In this document: one piece after another, positions 52,015-63,596 of the stretch
Layout of the letters: each line of letters starts with the position of its first letter
Numbering within the stretch: position 1 is the first letter of the stretch
From: Purshia tridentata
Lineage: Eukaryota; Streptophyta; Magnoliopsida; Rosales; Rosaceae
NCBI GenBank assembly: GCA_003254885.1
Contig: QANT01005053.1
Coordinates: 1 to 64,000, forward strand
Direction of reading: 5' to 3'
DNA: 64,000 nucleotides
Translations under genes and position numbers: made by a program
The notes under the pieces: model-generated
Database searches by the model: none
The model's input: the letters and a program-made list of their open reading frames with translations, nothing else
What the model was told of the DNA's origin: nothing

Positions 52015-54257
52015 GAATTCATGTGAAGTCCATCGTTTCTGAATAGCTTTGGCATGGGCCGGCCTCAGGCTGAACTTGCGCTTGAACAGAGTAAGGAATT
52101 ATGTGAATAATGATAAAATTTCTGTTGTAAGGAAACTAATTCGTAGCCCTTACATATGGTAATTTCATAAAATAAAATCTTACCAATTCAGGATGTAACC
52201 AAAAAAAAACAGTAATACCTCTACAGTACCAGATCACAGAAGAGAAGAAAGGGTTCCCTTTTATTCTAATTTTTTTTTTCCAGCTAATAAGAAGTCGGAT
52301 ATTAAGATACAATGCATTTGAAATTTTACTTGCTGCATGAGATTCATCGTAAAATTTCCAAATTACAGCTAATTGTTAGCTACCCGTCACGTTAGAAGGC
52401 ATGTCATGAAGAGATAGCAGCTGTTTAGGCTGAAAGAGAAACTCGTTAATAAATGCAGTGTTAACAGCTGTAATTTGGTCTTTGGTTACAAAGGAAAATG
52501 TCCTTTTCATTAATTTTGTTCTTTCAATCAAACCAATGAACTTTTTCTTCCTTACCCCTAAGATTCGCTCAAGAAAGGACAATGGCATCAATGGTAGATC
52601 AAATATACAAGGTACATGATTTTATTAAAAAATGAATCTCTAGCATGGTATCTGTCTTAGCTATCCATTTGCTGAGAATCAAAATTCTTGTTCAATACAA
52701 ACAAATAGTAGGAGAAATCACAAAAGCCCGCGCATTCTGATTTTATTTTCAAGTAGCAAAAACAACCAGATGATATGAATTTTTAAAAATAACCCAAATC
52801 AGAATTTCAATTGCTGAACAATCCAACAATGGAGAGAGAGTATTTCTTGCAAGGAATGTGCCGCCCACCGAATAAACTTGGAATTTTAGGTAGTAACGAA
52901 CTTGATATGGAATATTTATGCCATGGCATGGGTGACTACGAAAATCCAACTCGCTGCTTGTTCTTTACAATTTTAATATTCTTTTTTGAAAACATTGTTT
53001 TAATATTTTATTTCCATTTATTAAATGGTTGGCATTGAGAACAATTCTTTAATTTGTGTGTTCTTTACCTACAAAATTAGCCTGATGCAATCAAAGCTTA
53101 GTTGACATGTACCACAAAATTGTCCCCAGCTTAGCTGTTTCTCCAACAAGAAAAACAAGTACTTTAATAGTCAAGAAAAAATCATGCAATAAGAGGAAAG
53201 GATTGCATCATTGTCATCATCATTTGATTTTGCTATATTTTAAATTAAAATTGGAATACATAATCAAAAAGATTTTATTTGACGATATTTATGATTTGTG
53301 ACAAAAATTCGTCAAAAAGTGGTCAAGTGAAGAAATATATTAGAAAGGGTTCGACTGATATAACAAAAAATAACTATTAATTCATTTTATACATGCGAGG
53401 CACGTGTGATATATCATTATAGACACGTGTGATTTAGAAGATTACATTGTCCTAAAGAGGAAGGAAATGAAATCTTAAAATACCGGTAAATCCGTTAAAA
53501 AGGTCGGTAAATGAATATCACTGTTTCACCATATCAAATTGGGATTTTGTTTCTTTTTTGAAAGGGTCGTCCAGCGATTTATTAATTAATTTACGCCCCA
53601 ACACCCGCGCGTAAACTCTCTTTCTAATTCTCTCACAGTCTCACTTTACCTATAATCCTATCTGTATTTATATTTTTTTGCTTGATTTTCTTTTTTGGAT
53701 CTCCCTACTTTCTTTGTATTGGTTCACTCTTGGTTTCCACTTAAATTGGCGTCCATAAAACCCTACCTTTTTTCGGAATCAACCATTTTATACCCATTCG
53801 ACCAAAAAAACAAAAAAACCATTTATACTCGACCCAACTCATTTTGGTTTCCACTTAAATTGGCGTCTCTTTCTTACTTTGTTTTCTTGGTATTCAAAGG
53901 TATTTTATTTTTCTGGGTTTTCACTGAAAATGGCTGATTTTGAGCTCCCGGATTTGTGGGGCGCAGTTTAAGTTTTCAGTTTCTTTGTCAAAATTCATTT
54001 CAGTGCAGGTTTATGGAAATTTTTATTTAGTACTTCATGATTGTAAATGGGAAGATGGCCCTTGTGCTTAAGTTTTGAATTGTTTACATTTCTGAATTTG
54101 AGTGACAAATAACAAAATATTGGGTTGCATTTCAAAGAACAAAAAATTGGGTTGATTTCCGTTCATGGGTGTTGTTAGAATTGTGGGTACTTTTTGGGGT
54201 TCCTCTATTTTGTTTTTTGAATTTTGATTCTTGGGCTAGTAGGATTGAGAGATAAAA
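52015..54257. other. MCCA 3' region and kinase upstream region
   Basis: Contains the MCCA 3' flank and the promoter/leader of the kinase. Two G-box sites, CACGTGTGAT at 53401-53410 and again at 53424-53433, lie about 830 bp before the kinase ATG. A 23-bp direct repeat (TGGTTTCCACTTAAATTGGC plus three bases) lies at 53731-53753 and 53845-53867. No extra gene is recognised. Confidence 0.5.
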
Positions 54258-56879
54258 ATGAACTCAAGCAATGGTGAGGGAGTTGGAGGGGTTGTGACTG
54301 GTGAAAACCCCAACAGTGAGGAAGATGCTGCCTCTGAAAAGTCCAACACCAAAGGGAAGGCCTTAGGAGGTATTGAGAAAGAGGTCCTTTTCCGAGCAGA
54401 TCAGATTGATTTTAAGAGCTGGGATATCCAGCTGGAGAAGCACTTGAGTAGGGGATGGTCGAGGGAGAGGGACGTGCATGTGCGGATGGAAGAGTGGGAG
54501 ATTGATTTGGGTAAATTGGATATAAGACATGTCATTGCTCATGGAACATATGGCACTGTATACCGTGGTGTCTATGATGGCCAAGATGTTGCTGGTAATT
54601 TTCTTCTGGCTTCAATCGGATTTCCATTCATTTCTTCATTGCGTTTTAATGATATACATGATTTGTTGCATAACTATTTCTTCATGTTTTAGCTTTTCAA
54701 ACTTAGATTAGTTATTGTTGGTGAATTTCCACCAGAAATGAAATGGAACTAGGAAATTTTACATTTTGTACTGGTAGACAGTAGGCCGTCATCTATGATT
54801 TCTTTTCAAATTATTATTAGCAGGGCCTATGGTGTTAGTATATTTGACGATTATTATATTGCTCTGTTGCCTTCATTACAGAAAAAAAGCAATGCATATG
54901 AGTGCTTGCCTAAATATAGATAAAACACAAACATAGATATTCCATATGTGTGTTCGTTTGTACTGTAAGTCTTATGTCTCATTTATCAGCTTTATAGAAT
55001 ATAAGAAAGTGGTGTATCTAAATTGTGCATTGTACCCCTAGTACTAGGTGATTCTGTTCTGATTTATCATTATTGTTCTCATTGCCTGCTGTTATTCTTG
55101 ATATATAGTGAAGATATTGGATTGGGGGGAGGATGGTATTGCCACAGCTGCTGAAACTGCTGCTCTTCGGGCGTCGTTTCAGCAAGAGGTTGCTGTTTGG
55201 CATAAGCTTGACCATCCAAATATTCCGAAGGTAAATCTTATAGCTAGTGATTCTTCATATCAGTATGCATGTAATGTAAAGATAACAGCTCAACATCGTT
55301 TCTTTCAGTTTCACATATTAAAATTGATGCAGTTTCTTGATAACTTATCTCCTCCTTGGCTTCCTGACAATTTTAGCTTTTTGAATGTTGTCAAAGTGTG
55401 GTTTTCTAGGTTTATGTTCTCATATTTTTAACATCTCTCTATTTAAACTGCAACTCATAATATCTGTGACAGTTTGTTGGAGCTTCAATGGGAACTTCCA
55501 ATCTTAAAATCCCCGCCAAAAGCACATCAAGTGATGGTCATAATTCTCCTCCATCCAGAGCTTGCTGTGTTGTTGTTGAGTACGTTGCAGGTGGGACACT
55601 CAAGAACTTTTTAATCAGGAATAGAAGAAAGAAACTTGCGTTTAAGATTGTGGTTCAACTTGCTTTGGATCTCTCTAAAGGGTGAGTCTAGTTCATTTGT
55701 TGCACAGCTTTTTATTTATTTATTTATTTTTTTTGGTGGGGTTTTGGACAAATGAATTTTATTCTGTGTGTCCTGCTTTATCAGTTTGAGTTATCTTCAC
55801 TCAAAAAAGATTGTACACCGTGACGTCAAAACAGAAAATATGCTGCTAGATACGCATAGAACTTTGAAAATTGCTGATTTTGGCGTTGCTCGAGTAGAAG
55901 CTCAGAACCCAAGGGACATGACTGGGGAGACTGGCACCCTTGGGTACATGGCTCCAGAGGTAACTATTTATCTTCACTCATGATAAATCTGGTTTTATAA
56001 AGGAGGCTTCCTGATAAAAGGACAATTATGTTCTAATCAAAGATTTCCACATATTTTTTAATTCTATGCTAAAGATTTGAAGTGTAATTCTTGTTTTAAT
56101 TTTTTTAATATTTACAATTTCTCCTTTCCTGCAAGCTGGAACAGAATTCTAACATGACAATTTCTGCAGGTCCTTGATGGTAAGCCTTACAACAGGAAAT
56201 GCGATGTCTATAGTTTTGGTATTTGCTTATGGGAAATCTATTGCTGTGACATGCCTTATCCCAATCTCAGTTTTGCTGATGTCTCCTCTGCTGTAGTGCG
56301 GCAGGTTCGTTTGTCATTCCACACAATGCTTTAGGTTCCTTGTCAGATTCTACTGCACATTTATATTGAAGTACTGGAATTCATGTAGCAAAATTGGTAC
56401 ATCTAAGAGAGCCTGTTAAGATGGAACCTAATCTCAGTTTTGCTCATCTTTTAAATCACTTACACTTCTAGCAAAACCTGATAGCTAGCAACAAAATAAT
56501 TGTATGAATAGGGTTAACATATATCAATGCTTAAATTGTTCATATTGGGTTTTTAACTATGTTGATTGTTGATCATCAAATGTTGGTTGTGACATATGCT
56601 ATTACTTCATAATCTTTGTCTTGAAATTGTTTGACCTTATGTCAATGATCGCTCCTAATATTTGGATGGCAGAACTTAAGACCAGAAGTCCCGAGATGTT
56701 GTCCAAGTGCATTTGCTAGCATCATGCGAAAATGTTGGGATGCAAACCCGGAGAAACGCCCCGACATGGAAGAGGTAGTGAAGTTGTTGTATGCAGTAGA
56801 TACAAGCAAGGGTGGTGGCATGATACCTGAAGACCAGGCTTCTGGCTGTTTGTGTTTCAGCACACCTCGCGGCCCCTGA
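54258..56879 (+). CDS. MRK1: Raf-like group C Ser/Thr kinase, MRK1 type
   Basis: Six exons: 54258-54594, 55109-55230, 55473-55681, 55785-55959, 56170-56304, 56673-56879, giving 394 residues in frame. The leader block [18 protein letters not shown] is characteristic of the MRK1/CBC subgroup. The kinase domain is complete: glycine-rich [10 protein letters not shown], lysine K114 ([10 protein letters not shown]), HRDVKTEN at 234-241, DFG at 254-256, GTLGYMAPE ending at 281. The protein ends [10 protein letters not shown], with two cysteines that could be lipid-modified (inference). Related CBC1/CBC2 kinases act in guard-cell blue-light and CO2 signalling; the role of MRK1 itself is poorly known. 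MRK1 and HMT2 are also adjacent in Arabidopsis, which supports the symbol. Confidence 0.92.
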
Positions 56880-57210
56880 CAGACTGATCTTTGTTTCACA
56901 CTATAGATGTGCAGTGCAGTGCAGATAATTGAGGAACCATAAACCATTTCAGTGCGCTGGACTGCAGGCAATCTTTAAATAACTATATCACATTTCTGAA
57001 TAAAGCACAAACAACATTTTGAAAGCCATTGTTGTTTGTGTGGTTCACTGGTTCCTTCTCTCATTCTTACTCCACTCCATGTATTGAAGAGTGGAATGTT
57101 AGACATTTTTATTGTTATTAATTAGTTTGGAATACAAATTTTTGGTGCAATTTTGCTTTAATGGTTTTTGTAAGGTCTGGCAGTTTTATTTAGGGTGATT
57201 TTTTTTAAAG

Positions 57211-57306
57211 CCCATTTTAAAAAAGTCGTTGCTATAGTAACGTAAATTACTGTAGCGGCCCACTTTTAAAAAAGCCGTTGCTATAGTAACGGCATTACTG
57301 TAGCAA
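57211..57306 (+). repeat. 48-bp tandem repeat, two copies
   Basis: CCCATTTTAAAAAAGTCGTT... at 57211 is repeated at 57259 as CCCACTTTTAAAAAAGCCGT.... Both units contain GTTGCTATAGTAACG, which is itself palindromic, and TTACTGTAGC. Confidence 0.7.
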
Positions 57307-57488
57307 TGTTACTGTAGTGTTACAGTACTTTTAAGAATTGTTACTGTCTACAGTAACGATTCTTACTTTGTAAAAAAACTTTAAAATAGCACAATTTATA
57401 CAAAACTTACATTTTTATTGTGTATACACACATCCAAAATAGCATAAAAAATCTTTTTTTTCTTTTCTTTTTTCGATATCTAAAGAAT

Positions 57489-57720
57489 TGTTACTGTCGG
57501 ACAGTAACAATCACCTTATTGTTACTGTCAGCTAGTAACAATCACCTTATTGTTACTGGTCGACAATAACAATCACCTTATTGTTGCTACTGAACAGTAA
57601 TAATACCTTATTATTGTTACTGCCGAACAATAACTATCACCTTATGACAGTAACAATCATCTTATTATTACTGTTGGATATAATTTGTTACTTTCGTACA
57701 GTAACAATCACCGGAATATT
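57489..57720. repeat. Hairpin-forming minisatellite, about 31-bp unit
   Basis: At least three regular units start near 57489, 57520 and 57551 (spacing 31), followed by degenerate ones to about 57720. Each unit holds GTTACTGT, a short loop and ACAGTAAC or a close variant, then AATCACCTTATT. Every unit can fold into its own 7-8-bp hairpin. Confidence 0.7.
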
Positions 57721-59360
57721 AGGATACAATTTACACAACCTAAAAGAAGCAACTCTCACATTTCATAACATGAATGATCTAATTGCATGCCAATATAATT
57801 GTTCTAGACTAGTCCTGAGTTTACAAATACAGTAACTTTCTAATGATTTTTCGCATCACTTGAACAAGGCGAGCATCCAGATTGAATTCCTCAGCTACAT
57901 GCATCCTCCATCTATTAGAGAGACACACATTTCAGGCCAATATAAACTAGTAAATAGAAACAAAAGGATGTATGAAACACGACCATGGAAGGGTGTTCCA
58001 AGACAATGAAGCAGTTTAATTAGTTCAAACAGATGTATGAAGTGGGTTTGAGCAGAATATTGTATTAGGCATAATGTATTGTTAACTTCGTGAAATAACA
58101 AACAGCCTAACTATATCTTTGAACATAAACAAGCTTCATGCTTTCCAAGAAAAGACGCATAAATAGATGATATTAAACAAATATCAATCTGAGTTTTCAA
58201 CCTTAGCCCTTTCTTAACAAACTTTATTCAAAACAGAGAGAGAAGTTGTAGACAGAATGAGAGATCCATTCTTCAAAGACTGAGGAGGAAAGCAAAATCA
58301 AAATTAAGTAGCCATCAGGATCGAGGAGAAGTTAAAATGTCAAATAAAAATAACCAAGTGATTAAAGTACTTACCTCAACAAGACCCAAAATCCAAAATT
58401 ATATAACCTTATTTGTGCAATAAATGGAATTTAAAAAAAAAAGATTGAATGCCAATCCACCCGTAAAAACAGTCCCAATTATGAGTGTTCAGTTTGATCA
58501 ATTAATGATTTTCAGAGAAAACAAATTCAATTAAAGCTAAATTAAGCTAAAATTTCACAGAGAAAACAAAGAATGTACTTGAGAAGGGGGAGAGAGAGAG
58601 AGATGGAGTGGGTGACCTTGTTGAGGACTCGCAAGGATTGCAAGAGGTGGAGGCATTTGTCTTGATCGAAGGGAGATCGATTGCTTGACGCAGTTGCTGT
58701 TCAAGAGCCTCCCTGACCGCACATTGCCTTACCTATTACCTTATGAATTGAAGAGAGGTTGAGGGAGACGAAGAGGGAGAAGGAGAGGGAGGGAGACAGA
58801 GAAGGAGATGAGTGCGATGGGATCTGTGTAATTAGATCTGTGAGTGAGACAGAGAAAAAGAGAGGAAAAGGGACAGAGAAGGGAAAGTAAGAGACGGAAA
58901 ATGAGAATGAGGGAGACGGAAAAGTGGACCGGATCTGTATAATTTGGGCCTCTTTCAAAACGATAAAAACCACTTGGGTCTTAATGGTAGTAAGGGTCTA
59001 AAAATGAGCTTTATAATCATTTACTTTTTTATTTATATTATTCTATTTACTTCTATGCATAGGGATTTTGGTAATATGGTAATGGAGAATTAATGGGCAA
59101 GCCTATGCCGTAAAAATGCAATCCCAAAGATTGGGGATAGCGAACACATGGTTCAAGGATTTCAAATTCCCACCTTCATAGTATCTCACTAATTTTCATG
59201 TCTAGATTCCACAAATTTTTTACAAAAATAAAAATAAATTCCGCAAACTAAACGGAGGCTTGGGAGTTGAAATACTGTGGGGACATTTATGACATTGTAT
59301 AAAAACTGAGGGGTCGACTTGATAATTTCGGAGAGCTGTTCGTGTTCTCTTGTGAGTCTG
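57721..59360. other. Spacer, possible non-autonomous element interior
   Basis: No coding sequence is recognised. Positions 58570-58930 are strongly purine-rich (GAGA/GGAG tracts). The sequence near 58998-59023, read inverted (ATGATTATAAAGCTCATTTT), loosely resembles 57195-57220 (GTGATTTTTTTTAAAGCCCA), so the whole 57.2-59.0 kb stretch may be one Mutator-like non-autonomous element. The similarity is weak. Confidence 0.3.
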
Positions 59361-59370
59361 TTGCTAACTA

Positions 59371-59376
59371 TATAAA
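59371..59376 (+). promoter_or_regulatory. TATA box of HMT2
   Basis: TATAAA within ACTATATAAAGTA lies 111 bp upstream of the ATG, a normal distance for a short plant leader. Confidence 0.5.
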
Positions 59377-59486
59377 GTAAATAGAAGCTACGCGTCACGG
59401 GTTTATAGTTTTTCGCAGTTGAGTACTTAGAGTGTCGAACGAAAGTGAACAGATTTCAGTTACTGAGAGTCGGAGTCTGTGACGGG

Positions 59487-62464
59487 ATGGCCGGCGTCGA
59501 AACGCCGTCGTTTATGAGGGACTTTATCCGGCAGGCGGGCGGCGTCGCGGTGGTCGATGGTGGACTGGCCACCGAGCTCGAGCGCCACGGCGCAGACCTC
59601 AACGATCCTCTCTGGAGCGCCAAATGCCTCCTCGATTCCCCTCACCTCATTCGCAGGGTACCACTCTCTCTCTCTCTCTCTCTCGCAATGGTGTTTCACT
59701 GTTTTGTTTATGGTAATCTAGTTGATTTCGGGGGAATTTTACAGTGTTCTGGTTTCATTGTACTGTGGGTGTACCCGTGTGCGCGCGCGCGCGCAATGGG
59801 CTTTGTCAAGTTGCTAGCTTGAGTGCAATTTATGGACCACCAGAGAGAACAACGTGCTTTCTGAGACCCATTTGAGCTTTCTTGTCTGGGATTCGCATTC
59901 TATTTTTATTTGGATTAATGAATTTGGACCACCATTTTCAGTTTTGTCTGGGTCTCTGGAGTAGTGGAGTTACCTCTAAATTCTAATGAAAATGATTAAT
60001 GTTGACTTCTATAAGCTAAGTACAACATTTGATGCATATATTTTACTACAATGATGCAGGCAGGAGTCAACTTTTATTTAAGTAAACAAAAGGAGGTTTG
60101 ATTTAAGTAGTTATTTATTTACTCTTCTCTTTGGCCTTTTTTGTAATTAATTCTTAAGACTTGATTAACTAACAGGACCTACCTACTCAAAATGCCATTT
60201 TCTACTTTCCTCGTTCTGTAATAGTTTCTGATACTTGCATATCTACTTTTTTTTTTTTTTTTGGGAAGGGGAATTGCTGGTTCAAACTTTGAGGCGCATG
60301 CGATGATAGAAGTTCGATTCATATACTAAACAAAATCGTGAACTTACAATTTGACATTCAATAATGCGACTGTCACCTAATTTATCCACCAAATGATTTG
60401 TTAGTATATATGTTAGTCTCTTACCTATTAGAAATCAATGAAGTTTAGAGTGGACCCAGATGAATAAATGAGAAATTGCCACATCATTTGGTGACCCTTG
60501 CAGTGCTCTTTTACATTTTACCTTCTTTGCAAAACTGATTGGAGTTGGTTAATGGAGCAGGTACACCTTGATTATCTTGAGTCTGGTGCAGATATCATAA
60601 TCACAGCATCTTATCAGGTCAGGCCAGTTAACTAATGATGATCTCTCCAATTTTCTTTCTCCATAAAAATGAAAGTATTAATTGTTATTCAGGCCACCAC
60701 TCAAGGTTTTGAGGCCTATGGCTTTTCTAGAGAAGAGAGTGAAGCCATGCTTAGGAAAAGTGTTGAAATTGCCCGTGAGGCACGAGATATCTATTATGAG
60801 AGATGCACTGAAGCTTCCTGTAATGACAGTGGAAATGGTAGAATTCTCAAGCATCGGCCCATCTTGGTTGCGGCATCTGTGGGGAGCTATGGGGCTTATT
60901 TGGCTGATGGGTCTGAGTACAGGTGAGTCAGTTCTGCTCTTTAAATTCATTGCATCAGCTGTTATTTCTGTTAGCTTTGGTTCCAGCAGCTCACATGTAA
61001 ACAGTAGCAGGTCCTTTAACTGTATTGTTGAGATAACACGGCTAGGATTTAACTTTAGCAATTGTGCTCCTTTGATTCAAGAGAAATCTTGGAAATATGA
61101 AGTTAGATAACCCTGTATGTTATTATTTGCATGAAAAGGGAATACTTGACAATTCAATGTTCACATGGCTTTATGTAATATTCCTATGAAAGAATTTATT
61201 TATTTTTGGGCCTGTTTCTTGACAGTGGAGATTACGGTGAGCCTATTACGTTAGGAACATTAAAAGATTTTCATCGTAGAAGGGTCCAAGTACTAGCTGA
61301 ATCAGGTCCTGACCTAATTGCATTTGAAACAGTTCCAAATAAGCTGGAAGCTCAGGTAATGATCACAAACTTGTTGATAGCATGTAATTTCTTCATCTCT
61401 TGTTGGTAGAGGGAATTTAAGATAGGCCTACATTTTGTTATTCATGCTGGGTGTTCATGCAGGCTTATGCTGAGCTTTTGGAAGAAGAAAATATGAACAT
61501 TCCTGCATGGTTTTCTTTCAACTCTAAAGATGGCGTCAACGTTGTTAGTGGTGATTCTTTGCTTGAATGTGCCTCAATTGCTGAATTATGCAAGAAAGTT
61601 GTTGCCATTGGAATCAACTGCACTCCTCCTAGATTTATTCATGGACTGATAACATCAATTAAAAAAGTATGATAAGTTAGGCTATTTTTATTTATTTTGA
61701 ATAAATTTTATTTAATGTTACCTTGTTTTGATCAAATCATAAATTGTTTCAACTGGGATGGCTGGCAACTTTTGATGACCAGTTGTTGTGACAGCAAATA
61801 TGTTGCCTCCAGTGACTTTAAAACTATATTTACTGTTCAAACTTCTAAGATTTTTGGGTATCCTTAACTGATTAATAAAGAATCAGCAAACTATCCATAT
61901 CCATATCCTTCTCCTTTCTTTTATATGTTATATTTTGGATATATGTGCTATCAAAAATTGTTTGTGATATATGATTCTTTTCATTTATAAATTTCTGAAT
62001 AACTACAATTCTACATGAAGCTGCTTTTGGAGTTCCTACACTTATTTTCGTGTGTAATCATTTCAGGTAGCTACAAAACCAATTATTGTATACCCAAATA
62101 GTGGTGAAAGTTATGATGCTGATCGAAAGGTGTGGGTGGTAAGTTCAAATTCTTTGTTTAGGATAAAATTTGTCTGTCCAGATTTTGTCATTACCATATC
62201 CAGAGTAGAAGCGATAAATGTTCCAATATTTGTTATGGATGGTATTCTCGTGGGATTATGCCACACCAATGCTGCTAGTGATTTTATTTTTCGTTGCAGC
62301 AAAATACTGGGGTTTCAGATGAAGATTTCGTCTCATATGTAAACAAATGGTGTGAGGTAGGGGCTTCCCTTGTAGGAGGTTGTTGCAGAACAACTCCAAA
62401 TACTATCAGAGCCATACACACAACCCTTCCCAACAAGTCAGCTCTACTAGAGCAAGAGCTGTAA
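59487..62464 (+). CDS. HMT2: Homocysteine S-methyltransferase
   Basis: Seven exons: 59487-59657, 60561-60617, 60693-60922, 61226-61355, 61463-61666, 62067-62138, 62300-62464, giving 342 residues in frame. The start [13 protein letters not shown] is preferred over an upstream in-frame non-ATG extension because it matches the family N-terminus. Key blocks: [48 protein letters not shown]. Zinc-ligand cysteines are C249 (GINCTPP) and C316/C317 (GGCCRTTP), so the enzyme should be active. It transfers a methyl group from S-methylmethionine to homocysteine, forming methionine, in the cytosol. The tract just after exon 1 (CT repeat at 59664-59683) and a CG run at 59781-59793 are intronic. Sequence and position next to MRK1 both favour HMT2 over HMT1/3. 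Confidence 0.95.
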
Positions 62465-62966
62465 CCACATCAACTTGACAAAGAGAGAGCAGTATGACCG
62501 TTGAGCAAGAATTGGAGAGGTCTAGGACACTTGATATAAGCTGTCCTGGAGTTTTTGTTGTTATTTTTGGCGATTTTTGGAGAACTGATACATGCAGGAA
62601 CATTGACCAATTATGTACATTATAATCCCTATTTATTGCAACTCTTGCATTCTTCCTTTTTAACTTTTTGCCTGAGCAAATCTTTCATTTTTGACACACC
62701 ACTTCTTTCTAGAATGCTTTTATTTTGGATAATCACCTGTAAAATTCCTTGGAGCATCTGAATTTGTACTCCATTGGTAACTACATGTTCATTGTTTAAT
62801 GCCCTATGGCCAAAAGTAACAAAGATATACACAGAAAAATGAAGCATTAGTAAAAATAGAAACGACTGTGATCCAAGAAACCAATAAATTCTCACCGAAA
62901 GCATCATTCTCTATGACAAATTACAATTTAAGGCATAATGGATTCAGGTACAGTAGAGACCTATTT
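62465..62966. other. Convergent spacer
   Basis: 3' flanks of HMT2 and the small minus-strand gene. No further feature is seen. Confidence 0.5.
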
Positions 62967-63596
62967 CTAAGTATCAAAACCAGAGTAGATACCATTATCC
63001 CTCAACAACCTCTTCTCTTCTTCAACATAACTCTTACCCCTGCTTGCCTGACCAAGCTCTCTTTTCCTCTTCTCCTTCTGCGAAAAGGACATGTTCTTCT
63101 TCTCATTCCTGGTCTGCACATTCGCTAGCTCCTCCCCGGCGGCTAATGCCTCCCTTGTCTTCTTTCGTTGTTCGTAAGATTCTTCACTCTCCATGGTTCC
63201 ACGACCCTCCTTGTTCTCCTCTCTACCAGTAGACCAAGCCCAGTCTGGCTTCTCACCCTCTTTTGGTGGGGGCACACTCAGTACAGACGGTCCACCTCTG
63301 TACCCATGTTGCCTCAATGCCTCGAAGTCCACCACATTGCTCTTTCGCTTCCCAGATTTCACTGCATTGCAGCTAAAACGTATTCAATTCACAATAACAA
63401 AAGAAACCCAATATGTAATTGTGCATGTATGCAATTTTTGTACAGGGTTTGTGCATAGCATACCTTGTGATGCTGTTTTCTTGGAGGGTTTGCGTGCCCC
63501 AGCTCTGGATTTAGTTTCAGGATCTGAATGTGATGATGACAACTCACCAGATGAGGAATCTCCCTCTTCATCACTCCATGGCATCGCCCTCTTCAT
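62967..63596 (-). CDS. Small basic DUF4602-like protein
   Basis: Two exons, 63596-63464 and 63361-62967, joined at phase 1 to give 175 residues. The ATG at 63596 gives MKRAMPWSDEEGDSSSGE. The N-terminal half is acidic and Ser-rich, then a basic KSRAGARKPSKK. The C-terminal half is highly charged and helical, with SFSQKEKRKRELGQASRGKS and YVEEEKRLLRDNGIYSGFD. The KRKRELG..RGK..VEEEKR pattern is what I associate with DUF4602 (human C1orf131 family), thought to be nucleolar and linked to small-subunit ribosome assembly; this assignment is from memory and moderate. There is no signal peptide or membrane segment. It is convergent with HMT2. Confidence 0.75.

Noticed and set aside
58701-58973. 90-residue minus-strand frame rich in Ser, Phe and Pro
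   Set aside because: Product of the purine-rich low-complexity tract; no conserved domain.
27492-62464. A sulfur-metabolism gene cluster (SULTR3;1 with HMT2)
   Set aside because: The two genes are about 27 kb apart, separated by unrelated genes, and HMT2 keeps its Arabidopsis neighbours; co-occurrence looks accidental.
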